DNA of 44,985 bases from SAR324 cluster bacterium. Lineage in GTDB: Bacteria; SAR324; XYD2-FULL-50-16. Both the position numbers and the translations under genes were made by a program. Numbering within the stretch: the stretch's first letter is position 1; the number at the start of each line of letters is the position of its first letter. Positions 18,071-26,523 of the stretch are shown one piece after another. The stretch lies in contig JANQLH010000033.1 in the NCBI GenBank assembly GCA_028280735.1, positions 1 through 44,985 on the forward strand, read 5' to 3'. The notes under the pieces were generated by a model that was given only the letters and a program-made list of their open reading frames with translations, was not told where the DNA came from and did no database searches.

Positions 18071-18384
18071 TTTGATTTCCTTTAGTAGCAGGATTTTTGG
18101 ATTATTACAGATGGTCAATAAATCGTGAATCTGATTGTTAATGGTTTAAATTAAGATTGTGTTCGATCTATCATTTACTCCATTGCAACACCTGTTTGAA
18201 GTCGAGCAAGTCAGGTTGTGGAGAATATCCGCTTCGTTTGCAGAAACCGCCTTATGATACAGTTTTATTAAACGCCTCGAACTCGGCGATAAGCAAAAAA
18301 TTGTTGTGAAAGTCTGTGATACTATAAGGAACACATATTCATTATCAATTCCAAACTGACTGTGAAATTGATCCGGTCTGCTAA
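18071..18384. other. Gene-free interval upstream of the cysteine synthase gene
   Basis: No supported gene. A minus-strand frame at 18146-18448 runs into the repeat element and has no family resemblance or ribosome binding site. The cysteine synthase promoter is probably within this stretch. Confidence 0.35.
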
Positions 18385-18611
18385 TTAGTGTCTGACCGGA
18401 ACAATTGCTATATCCATATCCAGCCTTGTGCCAGATACCGGAATTCAACTTGAAGATTAACGTGCTATCAGCCGTCAGCGTTCAGCACAAAGGATTGAAA
18501 ATTCAAACAAAAGCCGGCTGATAGCTGAAAGCATGTCAAACCTCAAGATCAATCTGTATGATAACATCAAAGCGGAATAAGAATATAAGGGGTGTTCGCT
18601 CAGGCACTATT
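18385..18611. mobile_element. MITE-like dispersed element, copy 1
   Basis: About 227 bp with imperfect inverted ends: TTAGTGTCTGACCGGAAC at the left and the complement-like TTCGCTCAGGCACTA at the right, flanked by AT-rich bases. The core at 18419-18479 is nearly identical (about 4 differences in 60) to the element at 38366-38604. An internal palindrome pairs GCTATCAGCC with GGCTGATAGC. There is no coding capacity, so this looks like a non-autonomous transposon relic (MITE). A transcribed structured RNA is the alternative. Confidence 0.65.
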
Positions 18612-18732
18612 TATTGTTCGAAGAAAGTTGCTTGACAGTTGCCGGAGAGGCGACTTAAATTGACGGTACAACGCCTCTACCCCTTTAAATACAGCTTCTA
18701 TAAATAAAACATCGGTATCCAGGTAAAATACA

Positions 18733-20199
18733 ATGAAAAATTGGCATTACAAATCTGCTACAGAGCTTGTGAAGGCCTTCAAGAGTGGGGAACTCACTTC
18801 AGTTTCATTTATGGAATCCACATTGGAACGAATACAAAAGATTAATCCGGGTTTGAATGCCGTTATTTCAAATGTTTTTGATCAAGCACTTGAAAGAGCA
18901 AAAGAAGCGGATCGGCAGCTTGAAAACAAGGAGAACCCGGGTCTTTTACACGGTCTGCCTGTGACAATTAAAGATAATCTGGAAGTTGAGGGTATGCCTT
19001 GCACGGCAGGTTCAAAAGACTTTCAAAAGCATATGCCTCAGCGCAATGCGGACGTAGTCGACTCCTTACTGCACGAAGGAGCAATCGTCATTGGTAAAAC
19101 CAATTTACCAAAACTGGCAGATGATTTTCAGAGCTATAATGATTTATTCGGTCGGACCAACAATCCCTGGGATCAATCAAAGACATCAGGAGGGTCTTCA
19201 GGTGGTTCGGCGGCTGCAGTTGCTGCAGGCTTGAGTACGTTGGATATCGGAAACGATATTGGAGGTTCCATCAGAATTCCGGCTCATTTTTGCGGAATTT
19301 ACGGACATAAGCCCACCTACGGAGTTGTCCCGGACAGGGGCATGGTTCCTCCGGCTCCTGGTATTTTTACCGGTGATTTTTCATTCAACATGGACATGGT
19401 CATGAACGGACCTATGGCCAGGTCTCCGGAAGACCTTGAGCTAATAATGAAAATCATAACCCAGCCAAAAGCAAACGATAGAAAAGCCTGGCAGTTGCGT
19501 TTACCTATCTCGAAAAGGAATACATTAAAAGAATTTAAAATTGGAATCTGGGCAGATGACGATGCCTGTCCTGTAGATAAATCAATTGTAAATGCCATTC
19601 TTGGTGTCGCCGATAAACTATCAAATGAAGGTGTGATAGTCGAAGAAAGTAAACCGAATTTGAACTTCAGTAGTTGCTTTAATTTGTTTTCTTCATTGCT
19701 AAATGCTGTTTTGGGGCAAGCGACACCCCATCTCCTTTTTAAGAAATGGGTAAAAAAGGAACCGGAATTGGATCATTCAAGTTTAGATTATAAAAGTAAA
19801 CAGATGACAGGTGCCGTTCAACGCCATCGTGACTGGTTGATGAGAGATGCCGAAAGACAAATTTACAGGCAAAAATGGAGTGAATTCTTCCAGGATTTTG
19901 ATTTATTGCTATGCCCTGCAGTCTGCACAAACGCAATAGTACATGACCATGGCCCATGGTTCGACAGAACAATCCAAGTTAACAACAAGACCTATCCTTA
20001 TTCGAATTTAATGGGTTGGCCAGGATTGACAAATTCGGTGTACCTTCCCTCAACTGTGGTTCCGATTGGGACCTCGGACGATGGATTACCCATCGGTATG
20101 CAGATAGTTGGCGACTACCTGGAAGACATGAGCTGTATTCAATTTGCCAAATCGTTGAAGGAAGTGATTGGAGGATTTACTCCTCCTGAATTAGACTAA
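18733..20199 (+). CDS. Amidase-signature-family hydrolase
   Basis: A 488-residue amidase with a Ser-cisSer-Lys triad: K80 in PVTIKDNLEVEG, cis-Ser S155 in KTSGGSSGGSAAAV, and nucleophile S179 in GNDIGGSIRIP, 24 residues later as usual. HKPTYGVVP follows. The family includes fatty acid amide hydrolase, indoleacetamide hydrolase and GatA. The absence of gatB/gatC neighbours and the later sequence argue against GatA, so the substrate is unknown. The gene stands alone, about 120 bp from the MITE copy to its left and convergent with dxs to its right. Confidence 0.9.
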   Translation: MKNWHYKSATELVKAFKSGELTSVSFMESTLERIQKINPGLNAVISNVFDQALERAKEADRQLENKENPGLLHGLPVTIKDNLEVEGMPCTAGSKDFQKHMPQRNADVVDSLLHEGAIVIGKTNLPKLADDFQSYNDLFGRTNNPWDQSKTSGGSSGGSAAAVAAGLSTLDIGNDIGGSIRIPAHFCGIYGHKPTYGVVPDRGMVPPAPGIFTGDFSFNMDMVMNGPMARSPEDLELIMKIITQPKANDRKAWQLRLPISKRNTLKEFKIGIWADDDACPVDKSIVNAILGVADKLSNEGVIVEESKPNLNFSSCFNLFSSLLNAVLGQATPHLLFKKWVKKEPELDHSSLDYKSKQMTGAVQRHRDWLMRDAERQIYRQKWSEFFQDFDLLLCPAVCTNAIVHDHGPWFDRTIQVNNKTYPYSNLMGWPGLTNSVYLPSTVVPIGTSDDGLPIGMQIVGDYLEDMSCIQFAKSLKEVIGGFTPPELD

Positions 20200-20262
20200 A
20201 AGGTCTGATTTTTGAAGGATTATAAAGGATTGGTCAACCACCTGAAGTGACAAATGATTGAT

Positions 20263-20282
20263 AACTCATTGTTTGAGTTTTG
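20263..20282. terminator. Short hairpin between convergent amidase and dxs genes
   Basis: AACTCA and TGAGTT pair across a TTGTT loop and are followed by TTT in the plus direction. The stem is short, so it is only a weak terminator candidate for the amidase gene. Confidence 0.3.
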
Positions 20283-20290
20283 CTCAACAA

Positions 20291-22282
20291 CTATTGAGAT
20301 TTTCTGTCGCAAAACTCCAAAAGCTTATCCAGAATCGATTCTACATCCAGACCCGCCATTTGTAATTGCTCTTCCCTGGATGCGAACCGAATAAACCAGT
20401 CCGGTACTCCGAACTGCAATGTAGGTTTCATAACTCCAAATTCGGCAAAGAGTTCCAGAATCCCACTTCCAAAACCTCCTATTTTAGAGTTTTCTTCCAG
20501 GGTTGCGACACAATTCACTTTCCCAGCTTCTTCAATGATAAGATTCTTATCAAGCGGTTTGACAAACCTCGCATTTATGACACCGACAGATAATTTTTTC
20601 CCTTCTAATGCCCGGGCAACTTCAATAGAAGTATCAACCATGGTGCCGACCGCAATAAGCAGGATATCGGAGCCTGATTGAAGCAATTCACCCTTTCCGA
20701 ATTCAATTGGGTCTGCTTCCGAACTCGACAGATCAACGTAATCAGTTGTCGATCCCCTTGGGAATCGAATAGCGATCGGACCATCATCGTATTTATGGGC
20801 AAGATTGATCATACCCTGAAGTTCCTTTCCGTTTTTCGGCACCATTAAAGCCATTTGCGGGATCATTCGCATGTAGGTTAAATCCAGCACACCATTGTGA
20901 GTTGCGCCATCCGGTCCGACGAATCCTCCCCTGTCCAAAATGAAGCGCACCGGTAGATTCTGCCTTGCGATATCGTGGACAATATGATCAAACGCTCTCT
21001 GCAAAAAGGTTGAATAGATCACCACAAACGGTTTGATTTGTTGGGTTGCCAGTCCACCTGCAAAAGTAACGGCATGACCTTCTGCTATACCAACATCAAA
21101 TATTCGTTCAGGGAGCTTTTTTTGAATAGACGCCAATCCCGTGTTATTAAGCATGGCTGCACTGATTCCAACAACCTTCTCGTCCTTTTCCATCACTCTA
21201 AGAAAACTGTCACTCCAGATCGAGGTGTAACTCTTCCCTTGCGATGCACTTTTTAAAGAATTTCCCGTTGCTACATCAAACTTACCCACCCCATGAAAAG
21301 ATGATGGATCAGACTCGGCAGGAGAATAACCTTTTCCTTTCCGGGTATTAATGTGGAGTAAGATAGGTCCCCTGAGTTCCTTTGTAAGCTTTAGAAAAGA
21401 CACCAGGTTTTTGATATTGTGCCCGTCAACCTGTCCAAAATACCGGAAATTGAATTTTTCAAACCAGATGCCTTTAGTGAAAAAAGCCATCATGGAATCA
21501 TTCACCTTATCCAGGGTATTTGAGATAGCCAACGGCAGTTTATGCTCTCTTATCTGGCGAATAATCTCTGCACGTAAAACATTAAAGGATTTTGAAGATG
21601 ATATGTTGAGAATGGTGCGTGAAAGGGCTCCGACGTTTGCATCAATACTCATTTCATTGTCGTTGAGGATAACGATCAAATCCTCATCGAGATGGCCGGC
21701 ATGATTGAGAGCTTCAAAAGCCAAACCACCGGTCATCGCACCATCACCGATTACCGCGATTGTTTTGTAATCATCCCTGTTTAAGGTTCTGGCTTTTCCA
21801 ATTCCAAGACTCGCGGAAATAGATGTTGAAGCATGACCGGCACCAAAGTGATCATATTTGGATTCAAATCTTGAAAGGAACTTTGAAATGCCACCTTTTT
21901 TTCCAAGACCTTCCATCTGGTCTTTACGTCCCGTAAGGATTTTATAAGTGTATGTCTGATGTCCTACATCCCAAACGATCTTGTCTTTTTCAAAGTCAAA
22001 CACCTTTGCTAATGCGACAGTCAGGTCCACTGCTCCCAAAGAAGAGGCTAAATGCCCTCCCGTCTGACTTATTGAACTCAGGATTACCTCTCGACAATCT
22101 GCGGCAAGCTGCCGTAACTCGGCTATGGATAGAGCGTGAACATCGTTGCTATTGGAGATTTTATCCAGGATGTTTTTATTGGCGCCTTTTCCAGGTTTTA
22201 GTTTCATGCGAGCAATTTCCTGACCGCTATTCTTTTTCTTAGTTTCTTTAGGGATGGAAAGTCCACTTCTTTCCAATTTCAT
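20291..22282 (-). CDS. dxs: 1-deoxy-D-xylulose-5-phosphate synthase Dxs
   Basis: Dxs condenses pyruvate and glyceraldehyde-3-phosphate, the first step of the MEP isoprenoid pathway, using thiamine diphosphate. The 663 residues include VWDVGHQTYTYKILTGR, the ThDP/Mg motif GDGAMTGG (179-186) with LNDNEMSI, then the pyrimidine-binding domain with VGIAEGHAVTFAGGLA and DRGGFVGPDGATHNG, and a C-terminal transketolase domain. An extra 30-40 basic N-terminal residues exceed the usual start. The start codon overlaps the stop of the upstream HEAT gene as ATGA, which supports it and implies translational coupling. Confidence 0.96.
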   Translation of the reverse strand: MKLERSGLSIPKETKKKNSGQEIARMKLKPGKGANKNILDKISNSNDVHALSIAELRQLAADCREVILSSISQTGGHLASSLGAVDLTVALAKVFDFEKDKIVWDVGHQTYTYKILTGRKDQMEGLGKKGGISKFLSRFESKYDHFGAGHASTSISASLGIGKARTLNRDDYKTIAVIGDGAMTGGLAFEALNHAGHLDEDLIVILNDNEMSIDANVGALSRTILNISSSKSFNVLRAEIIRQIREHKLPLAISNTLDKVNDSMMAFFTKGIWFEKFNFRYFGQVDGHNIKNLVSFLKLTKELRGPILLHINTRKGKGYSPAESDPSSFHGVGKFDVATGNSLKSASQGKSYTSIWSDSFLRVMEKDEKVVGISAAMLNNTGLASIQKKLPERIFDVGIAEGHAVTFAGGLATQQIKPFVVIYSTFLQRAFDHIVHDIARQNLPVRFILDRGGFVGPDGATHNGVLDLTYMRMIPQMALMVPKNGKELQGMINLAHKYDDGPIAIRFPRGSTTDYVDLSSSEADPIEFGKGELLQSGSDILLIAVGTMVDTSIEVARALEGKKLSVGVINARFVKPLDKNLIIEEAGKVNCVATLEENSKIGGFGSGILELFAEFGVMKPTLQFGVPDWFIRFASREEQLQMAGLDVESILDKLLEFCDRKSQ

Positions 22283-22911
22283 TTCTTTATCTTTCTCTTT
22301 TCTAACATTACGGATGCCTGCTCTCTGACGAGTGCATATGAATCATTATCTATATAGAGTTTTAATTTTTCTTCGGATATCGAAAGCTTCAGTTTGTCGA
22401 ATGTCATTAATGCATGCCAGCGAATAGTGGGATCAGGATCATCCAAAAATCGACTCACGGTTTTTTCTGCTTTGGTTGTTCCGGAGCTTTGTAAATATTT
22501 TAGCGAAGGTACAACAATTTGTTCTAGCAGAAAGGTAAGGTTTCCGGTTGTTTTCTGATTTTTGCTATCGGAGAGCGTTTTCAATTTTTTTACCACGCAG
22601 TCTACAAATGCGTCCGATTCAAAACTGGTGAACGTTTCCAGCAATGCAGGGAGAATCAAAGGATCATTGGACTCTTTATACATCTTACAGAGCTTTGAAA
22701 TTCCTCCTTTCAGCTTTAATCTTCCAATAGCACCTATTGCATAAGTCTGAAACACAAAGTCCTTTTCGTCCAATAATTTCAACAGATCGTCCTCTTCTAT
22801 TACTCCTTCCACTTCTTGCAGTTTCAGCTCTCTTAATGCGTTGTTTCGATCAGACGCACGTTCACTAAACCTTAGCTGATCCAACAGTTCTATCTGTTCA
22901 CTCTGTAACAT
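22279..22911 (-). CDS. HEAT-repeat protein coupled to dxs
   Basis: A 210-residue, all-helical protein. Repeating helix pairs such as FQTYAIGAIGRLKLKGGISK, LPALLETFTSFESDAFVDCV and DPDPTIRWHALMTFDKLKL are typical of HEAT/PBS-like repeats used for protein binding. No catalytic motif is seen. The last four bases are shared with the start of dxs, so the two genes are co-transcribed and probably translationally coupled. The partner is unknown, and a role in isoprenoid control is only suggested by position. Confidence 0.8.
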   Translation of the reverse strand: MLQSEQIELLDQLRFSERASDRNNALRELKLQEVEGVIEEDDLLKLLDEKDFVFQTYAIGAIGRLKLKGGISKLCKMYKESNDPLILPALLETFTSFESDAFVDCVVKKLKTLSDSKNQKTTGNLTFLLEQIVVPSLKYLQSSGTTKAEKTVSRFLDDPDPTIRWHALMTFDKLKLSISEEKLKLYIDNDSYALVREQASVMLEKRKIKK

Positions 22912-23153
22912 CCCTTTCCCCGTTGCTATGCTCGATGCATGTTTGTTATGACATCTTTGTTCAGAAGCCTGCTGCTGCAGATGATTTCTGCTCTTGCATG
23001 ATCAACTATGCGAGATATATGATGATCCGACAAAGACCTGATAATACAGTTTGAGATCCAATAGATCAAGTAGAGACTTGCTCCCGAAAGCCTGCTGATC
23101 AAGAGGTTTCAGCTTTCCAAAAACGGAATACGATTTGAGGCTCAACATCAGTT

Positions 23154-23633
23154 ATGAAACAGATTAAATCCGATGATTTGTTTGTATTTAAAGAACAAAT
23201 GCACTTTTTTGGAATCAGAAAGTCAGATTTTGACAATTATTTTCCACTAAACCAAATGTGGATATCACCATTGGATGATATGCAACTCTTATGGAGGTTT
23301 GAAAGCATACAAGGAAAACCAAAAGGGTATTTTGTGCATCCCGCCATGTTGTTTGGATTCAAGGATGTTAATTTCAGTCAATCAAGCATCGTGTTTTTGA
23401 AAAAACTTAACCATAAAACATCAGTAGGATTGATTATGAATGATTTTTATACTCAAATCGTTAACGGCAACGTCGGTCCCAGGTTGCTTTCGACAGATTT
23501 AGTCAAGAACTTTCCTGCCAACCTGCCCAAAAATGCCTTCCATTTTGTGAAACGTTACAAACGAAAGAATATTATGGTCATCAATCTGGAAGGATTGGTC
23601 GATGAGTATAAGATCGAATGGCCAGACAAGTAG
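23154..23633 (+). CDS. Hypothetical protein, 159 residues
   Basis: A soluble protein of unknown function with no signal or membrane helix. It starts MKQIKSDDLFVFKEQMHFFG and has a mix of aromatic and basic residues, including MQLLWRFESIQGKPKGYFVHP and a basic run, FVKRYKRKN, near the end. No motif I recognise. It is divergent from the HEAT-dxs pair and convergent with cmk, so it probably forms a single-gene unit with its promoter in the 240 bp to its left. The ATG has no strong ribosome binding site. Confidence 0.62.
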   Translation: MKQIKSDDLFVFKEQMHFFGIRKSDFDNYFPLNQMWISPLDDMQLLWRFESIQGKPKGYFVHPAMLFGFKDVNFSQSSIVFLKKLNHKTSVGLIMNDFYTQIVNGNVGPRLLSTDLVKNFPANLPKNAFHFVKRYKRKNIMVINLEGLVDEYKIEWPDK

Positions 23634-23639
23634 AAAGGT

Positions 23640-23671
23640 ATCAGACAAGGAGCTAAAAAACCTTGTCTGAT
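23640..23671. terminator. Strong hairpin between convergent genes, overlapping the end of cmk
   Basis: ATCAGACAAGG pairs perfectly with CCTTGTCTGAT around AGCTAAAAAA. The cmk stop codon lies in the loop. There is no T-run outside the stem, but the position between two convergent genes fits a shared terminator. Confidence 0.6.
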
Positions 23672-24342
23672 TGCTTGATTCTTTCAAAATGGCCTAAAAT
23701 GACCGCCATCACTTGCTCAATTGACAAATCGGAGGTATCGACATGAACTGCGTCATCGGCAATTTTTAACGGTGCAATCTCCCGGTCCATGTCATATCTA
23801 TCACGCTGATTAATGCTCTTGAGAAGCTCTTCAAACTCCTCTCCTTCTTGGGGAATATTCAAATCAATTGCTCTTCTTTTCGCTCTTACCAGCGGTTTTG
23901 CATCCAGATAAAACTTGTAGGGTGTGTTGGGGAATACGATAGTTCCAATATCTCTGCCGTCGATAACCACAGAATAACTTTGGGAAATCTTTCTGATTTT
24001 TGCGTTTACCAACTCTCTGCAACGAGGACTATCCGCTATAAATTTTACTTGTTTGGTTAATTTTAGCACGCGCAGTTCCTTGGAAACCTGTTTGCGATTT
24101 AACCACATGATCTGCGAATGGTTTTCATAGGTAATTGAAATCAAATCCGGATTGTTGGCAACCGCTTCAGCAATTTGATCTTCGTGGCCCGCACAGTTTC
24201 CCTCAAAAGACTGCATTCCATAGAGAGTAAATGTTCTATAAATTGCACCTGAATCAATATATTCAATGTTTAACTCCTGGGCCAATAATTTAGCTACCGT
24301 ACTTTTCCCTGAACCTGCCGGACCATCTATTGCTATAATCAT
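23653..24342 (-). CDS. cmk: Cytidylate kinase
   Basis: Cmk phosphorylates CMP and dCMP with ATP for nucleotide recycling. The 229-residue length is normal. The P-loop is GPAGSGKST at residues 6-14, followed by IEYIDSGAIYRTFTL. Further on are VVIDGRDIGTIVFPNTPYKF, KRRAIDL and RDRYDMDREIAPLK, the NMP-binding and lid motifs of the family. In many bacteria cmk sits next to rpsA, but here it stands alone. No clear ribosome binding site is visible before the ATG at 24342. Confidence 0.95.
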   Translation of the reverse strand: MIIAIDGPAGSGKSTVAKLLAQELNIEYIDSGAIYRTFTLYGMQSFEGNCAGHEDQIAEAVANNPDLISITYENHSQIMWLNRKQVSKELRVLKLTKQVKFIADSPRCRELVNAKIRKISQSYSVVIDGRDIGTIVFPNTPYKFYLDAKPLVRAKRRAIDLNIPQEGEEFEELLKSINQRDRYDMDREIAPLKIADDAVHVDTSDLSIEQVMAVILGHFERIKQSDKVF

Positions 24343-24714
24343 ATAAAACCATGTTTTACTAAGAATTTCACTTTACCTAAGCACTCTAGAAAACTAGCCG
24401 GATTAAACAATCTTTCAAAAAACAAATTGATTTCAGATCATTCAAGCACTTGTTAACCGCGTTTCTATAGTGAGTTTATACCAACCATTATAAATAAGCC
24501 TAATGGTTTGATACCAATTCCGCAATGTCCGGTTTTTTAAAATCAGGCATTTTCAGTTTCATGCTATCAATGGTATGCCGGTGAAATAAGCGGTTAGGTC
24601 AACCGATAGCTGTGCCTTGATTGGATATTCATTGTTCATCTTTTCCTTGGTGTTTAATTTGCATTTTCTATTCGAAAAAACCATTGTACCAAAGATGCAT
24701 TCAAGGCTAAACTG
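24343..24714. other. Gene-free divergent interval (cmk/outer-membrane protein)
   Basis: No gene is seen. One stem-loop, AACCATTA and TAATGGTT at 24483-24508 with a 10-base loop, is present. Promoters of the two divergent genes must lie here, but I cannot place them. Confidence 0.35.
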
Positions 24715-25590
24715 ATGAAAAAACTAAATAAAATAATCCTTTCATTGCTATTTCTCACTTTCCTCATTACCTGCAATCTACAAGCAGCAATCATTATTCT
24801 GGAAAATAATGATATCCTTCAGGGCAAGATAATCAGCTATACCAGCGACACAATAACTATAGAAACGGAAAAAGAAACACTGGAATTACCAACGTCCAGT
24901 ATCCGTTTAATTGATTACCAGGGCTCACCGCAGGAGTATCAGGCAAGGGAACCGTCAGGCAATAAGTTTCTGCTTTACCTAAAAAACGGAGAGATTATTG
25001 AAGGAATAATCACCCAGTTTACCAATGAGTTTTTAACGATAGAGTCTCCGGAAGGCTACGGGGTCTTGCAGGTACCTATTTCCAGTGTCAATTTTTTGAC
25101 AACCGGGCGATCCCACATTGAGTTAAATCAACGCGATGCCATAGGATATTCACAGAAAAGATCCACCCTTGATTCCTCTTCCGGGCTTACTTCCTATGCC
25201 AGCAATCAATTAAGTTACAAGTTTTTCCTTAACAAGGAGATGTTTGGAAATGTCTTGTTGGCCTATGGAAACACCTCATCTGGCAGCAACAAACTCCAGC
25301 TGCTTTCTATTGATTACAGAATGGGACTTATCTTTAAAAAAGTGCAAAACATCCTCCTCTATTATGGAGGTTCCATAGGGTATATGCAGATTAAAGATGA
25401 TACGCAAAATATTGAAGGAACCGGAACAGGATACGGTGCATTTATAGGAGCAGAAATTTTCTTCCCGTCACTTCCCAATTTTGGATTCTCAGGAGAGCTT
25501 GGATACAGTACCAAAAAAGTGGATGATTATGAATCCACAGATCTGTCTATAAGCTCTTTTCCTGCTTTCTCCATTCATTATTACTTTTAG
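24715..25590 (+). CDS. Exported protein with two LSm/SH3-like repeats and an outer-membrane barrel-type tail
   Basis: 291 residues. A signal peptide covers about 1-24 (hydrophobic stretch, then LQAA). Two similar beta-rich segments follow: ILENNDILQGKIISYTSDTI and, later, LYLKNGEIIEGIITQFTNEF, each followed by a Pro-Thr/Pro-Ile-x-Ser-Ser-(I/V) step (LPTSSIRLI, VPISSVNFL). These resemble the small SH3/LSm-like strand repeat. After residue 150 the sequence alternates polar and hydrophobic strands (YKFFLNKEMFGNVLLAYGN, GLIFKKVQNILLYYGGSIGY) and ends in Phe, as beta-barrel outer-membrane proteins do. Outer-membrane location is inferred. Function unknown. Confidence 0.65.
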   Translation: MKKLNKIILSLLFLTFLITCNLQAAIIILENNDILQGKIISYTSDTITIETEKETLELPTSSIRLIDYQGSPQEYQAREPSGNKFLLYLKNGEIIEGIITQFTNEFLTIESPEGYGVLQVPISSVNFLTTGRSHIELNQRDAIGYSQKRSTLDSSSGLTSYASNQLSYKFFLNKEMFGNVLLAYGNTSSGSNKLQLLSIDYRMGLIFKKVQNILLYYGGSIGYMQIKDDTQNIEGTGTGYGAFIGAEIFFPSLPNFGFSGELGYSTKKVDDYESTDLSISSFPAFSIHYYF

Positions 25591-25717
25591 AAAAACATAG
25601 AGAATATACAAATTGATAGAGGAAAGATTTCAAGCCATCAACTTCAGATATTTGTATTTTATTTCAACAAAATACAAACTATCCACAAGTAAATTCGACA
25701 TGAATCTATTTATGGGG

Positions 25718-25794
25718 GCCATCTAGAATTAGAGGACATAGTAATTCGGCTGGCATTACTTTATCATGCCTTGAAACCCCCTCTAATTCGATGG
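25718..25794. other. Long imperfect inverted repeat between convergent genes
   Basis: GCCATCTAGAATTAGAGG pairs with CCTCTAATTCGATGGC (two-base bulge) around an inner small stem, GGCAT/ATGCC. The gap lies between convergent genes and contains no ORF. It could be a terminator, an sRNA or a MITE relic; there is no T-run to favour the first. Confidence 0.4.
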
Positions 25795-25897
25795 CTGGGA
25801 GTATAACGCGGCTACCGCATAACCTCTAAGACCACAAACACGGAAATCGAACGTTTCATAACATTGTATTCGCTGATTCCTGTCTGTTTATTGCAAA

Positions 25898-26212
25898 CTA
25901 ATCAATTCCTAAACGAATCGATTTAACTCCTTGAGATTTCGGTTTTTCCTCCCTTGGGAAGTTTTCTCTCGGTTTGGCAATACGTACTTTTAAAACCCTG
26001 CTTTCGTATTCGTTATCATTTAAGTGTTCGATTGAACTGTTCGCCCCCTGTTCATCCATTATTACGAAAGCATAGCCTTTTGATCGCCCTGATTCTCGAT
26101 ATCGAATTACATCGGCTGATTTCACCTTCCCGTACGCATCAAAGAGTTTCTTTAATTCCTCATTGGTGGTTTTAAAAGGTAAATTACCAACGTACACTCT
26201 TACGTCATTCAC
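25898..26212 (-). CDS. RRM-type RNA-binding protein
   Basis: A 104-residue protein with a single RNA recognition motif. RNP2 is VYVGNL (near residue 6) and RNP1 is KGYAFVIM (about 45-52), with aromatic residues at the RNA-stacking positions. A short basic tail (PREEKPKSQGVKSIRL) follows. Small bacterial RRM proteins of this type, first known from cyanobacteria, bind single-stranded RNA and can respond to cold, but the role here is unknown. The start is a GTG at 26212 with AGGAGAG upstream; MNDVRVYVGNLPF is then the usual start. Divergent from hisC. Confidence 0.9.
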   Translation of the reverse strand: MNDVRVYVGNLPFKTTNEELKKLFDAYGKVKSADVIRYRESGRSKGYAFVIMDEQGANSSIEHLNDNEYESRVLKVRIAKPRENFPREEKPKSQGVKSIRLGID

Positions 26213-26523
26213 GACTCTCCTAGTTTCAATATCTTAAGTGAATTCCCGATCTGCAATCGTTCTGCTTCGAGAAAATGACGAAAATCATATTGGAAAATCA
26301 AGAAACCTCAAAAATGTCCCTTGATATTGATCCACTTCATTCATAAGCTAACTCACGCATAATTGCAAGAATTCTTTTATTTTTTTTATTCGGACTTGAG
26401 TCACTTGATATAGTTTTTCAGCTCCCCAAAACAACTTGTATGCATTGGCAGAAGGCTGATAGCAAGGAGATGGTCAACAAGAAACACCGAATAAATAAAG
26501 ACATAAACTTGAGCCTTTTTACG
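26213..26523. other. Divergent promoter interval (RRM gene/hisC)
   Basis: No gene is seen. It contains an A/T-rich stretch with a T-run near 26375 and should hold the promoters of both flanking genes. The first 84 bases of the longer hisC reading frame overlap its right end. Confidence 0.35.

Noticed and set aside
18146-18448. 100-codon minus-strand frame overlapping the MITE copy
   Set aside because: It runs into the repeat element, has no start signal, and its sequence is not protein-like in a conserved way.
18733-20199. GatA subunit of the amidotransferase
   Set aside because: No gatB or gatC nearby and the later sequence differs; a general amidase is the safer call.
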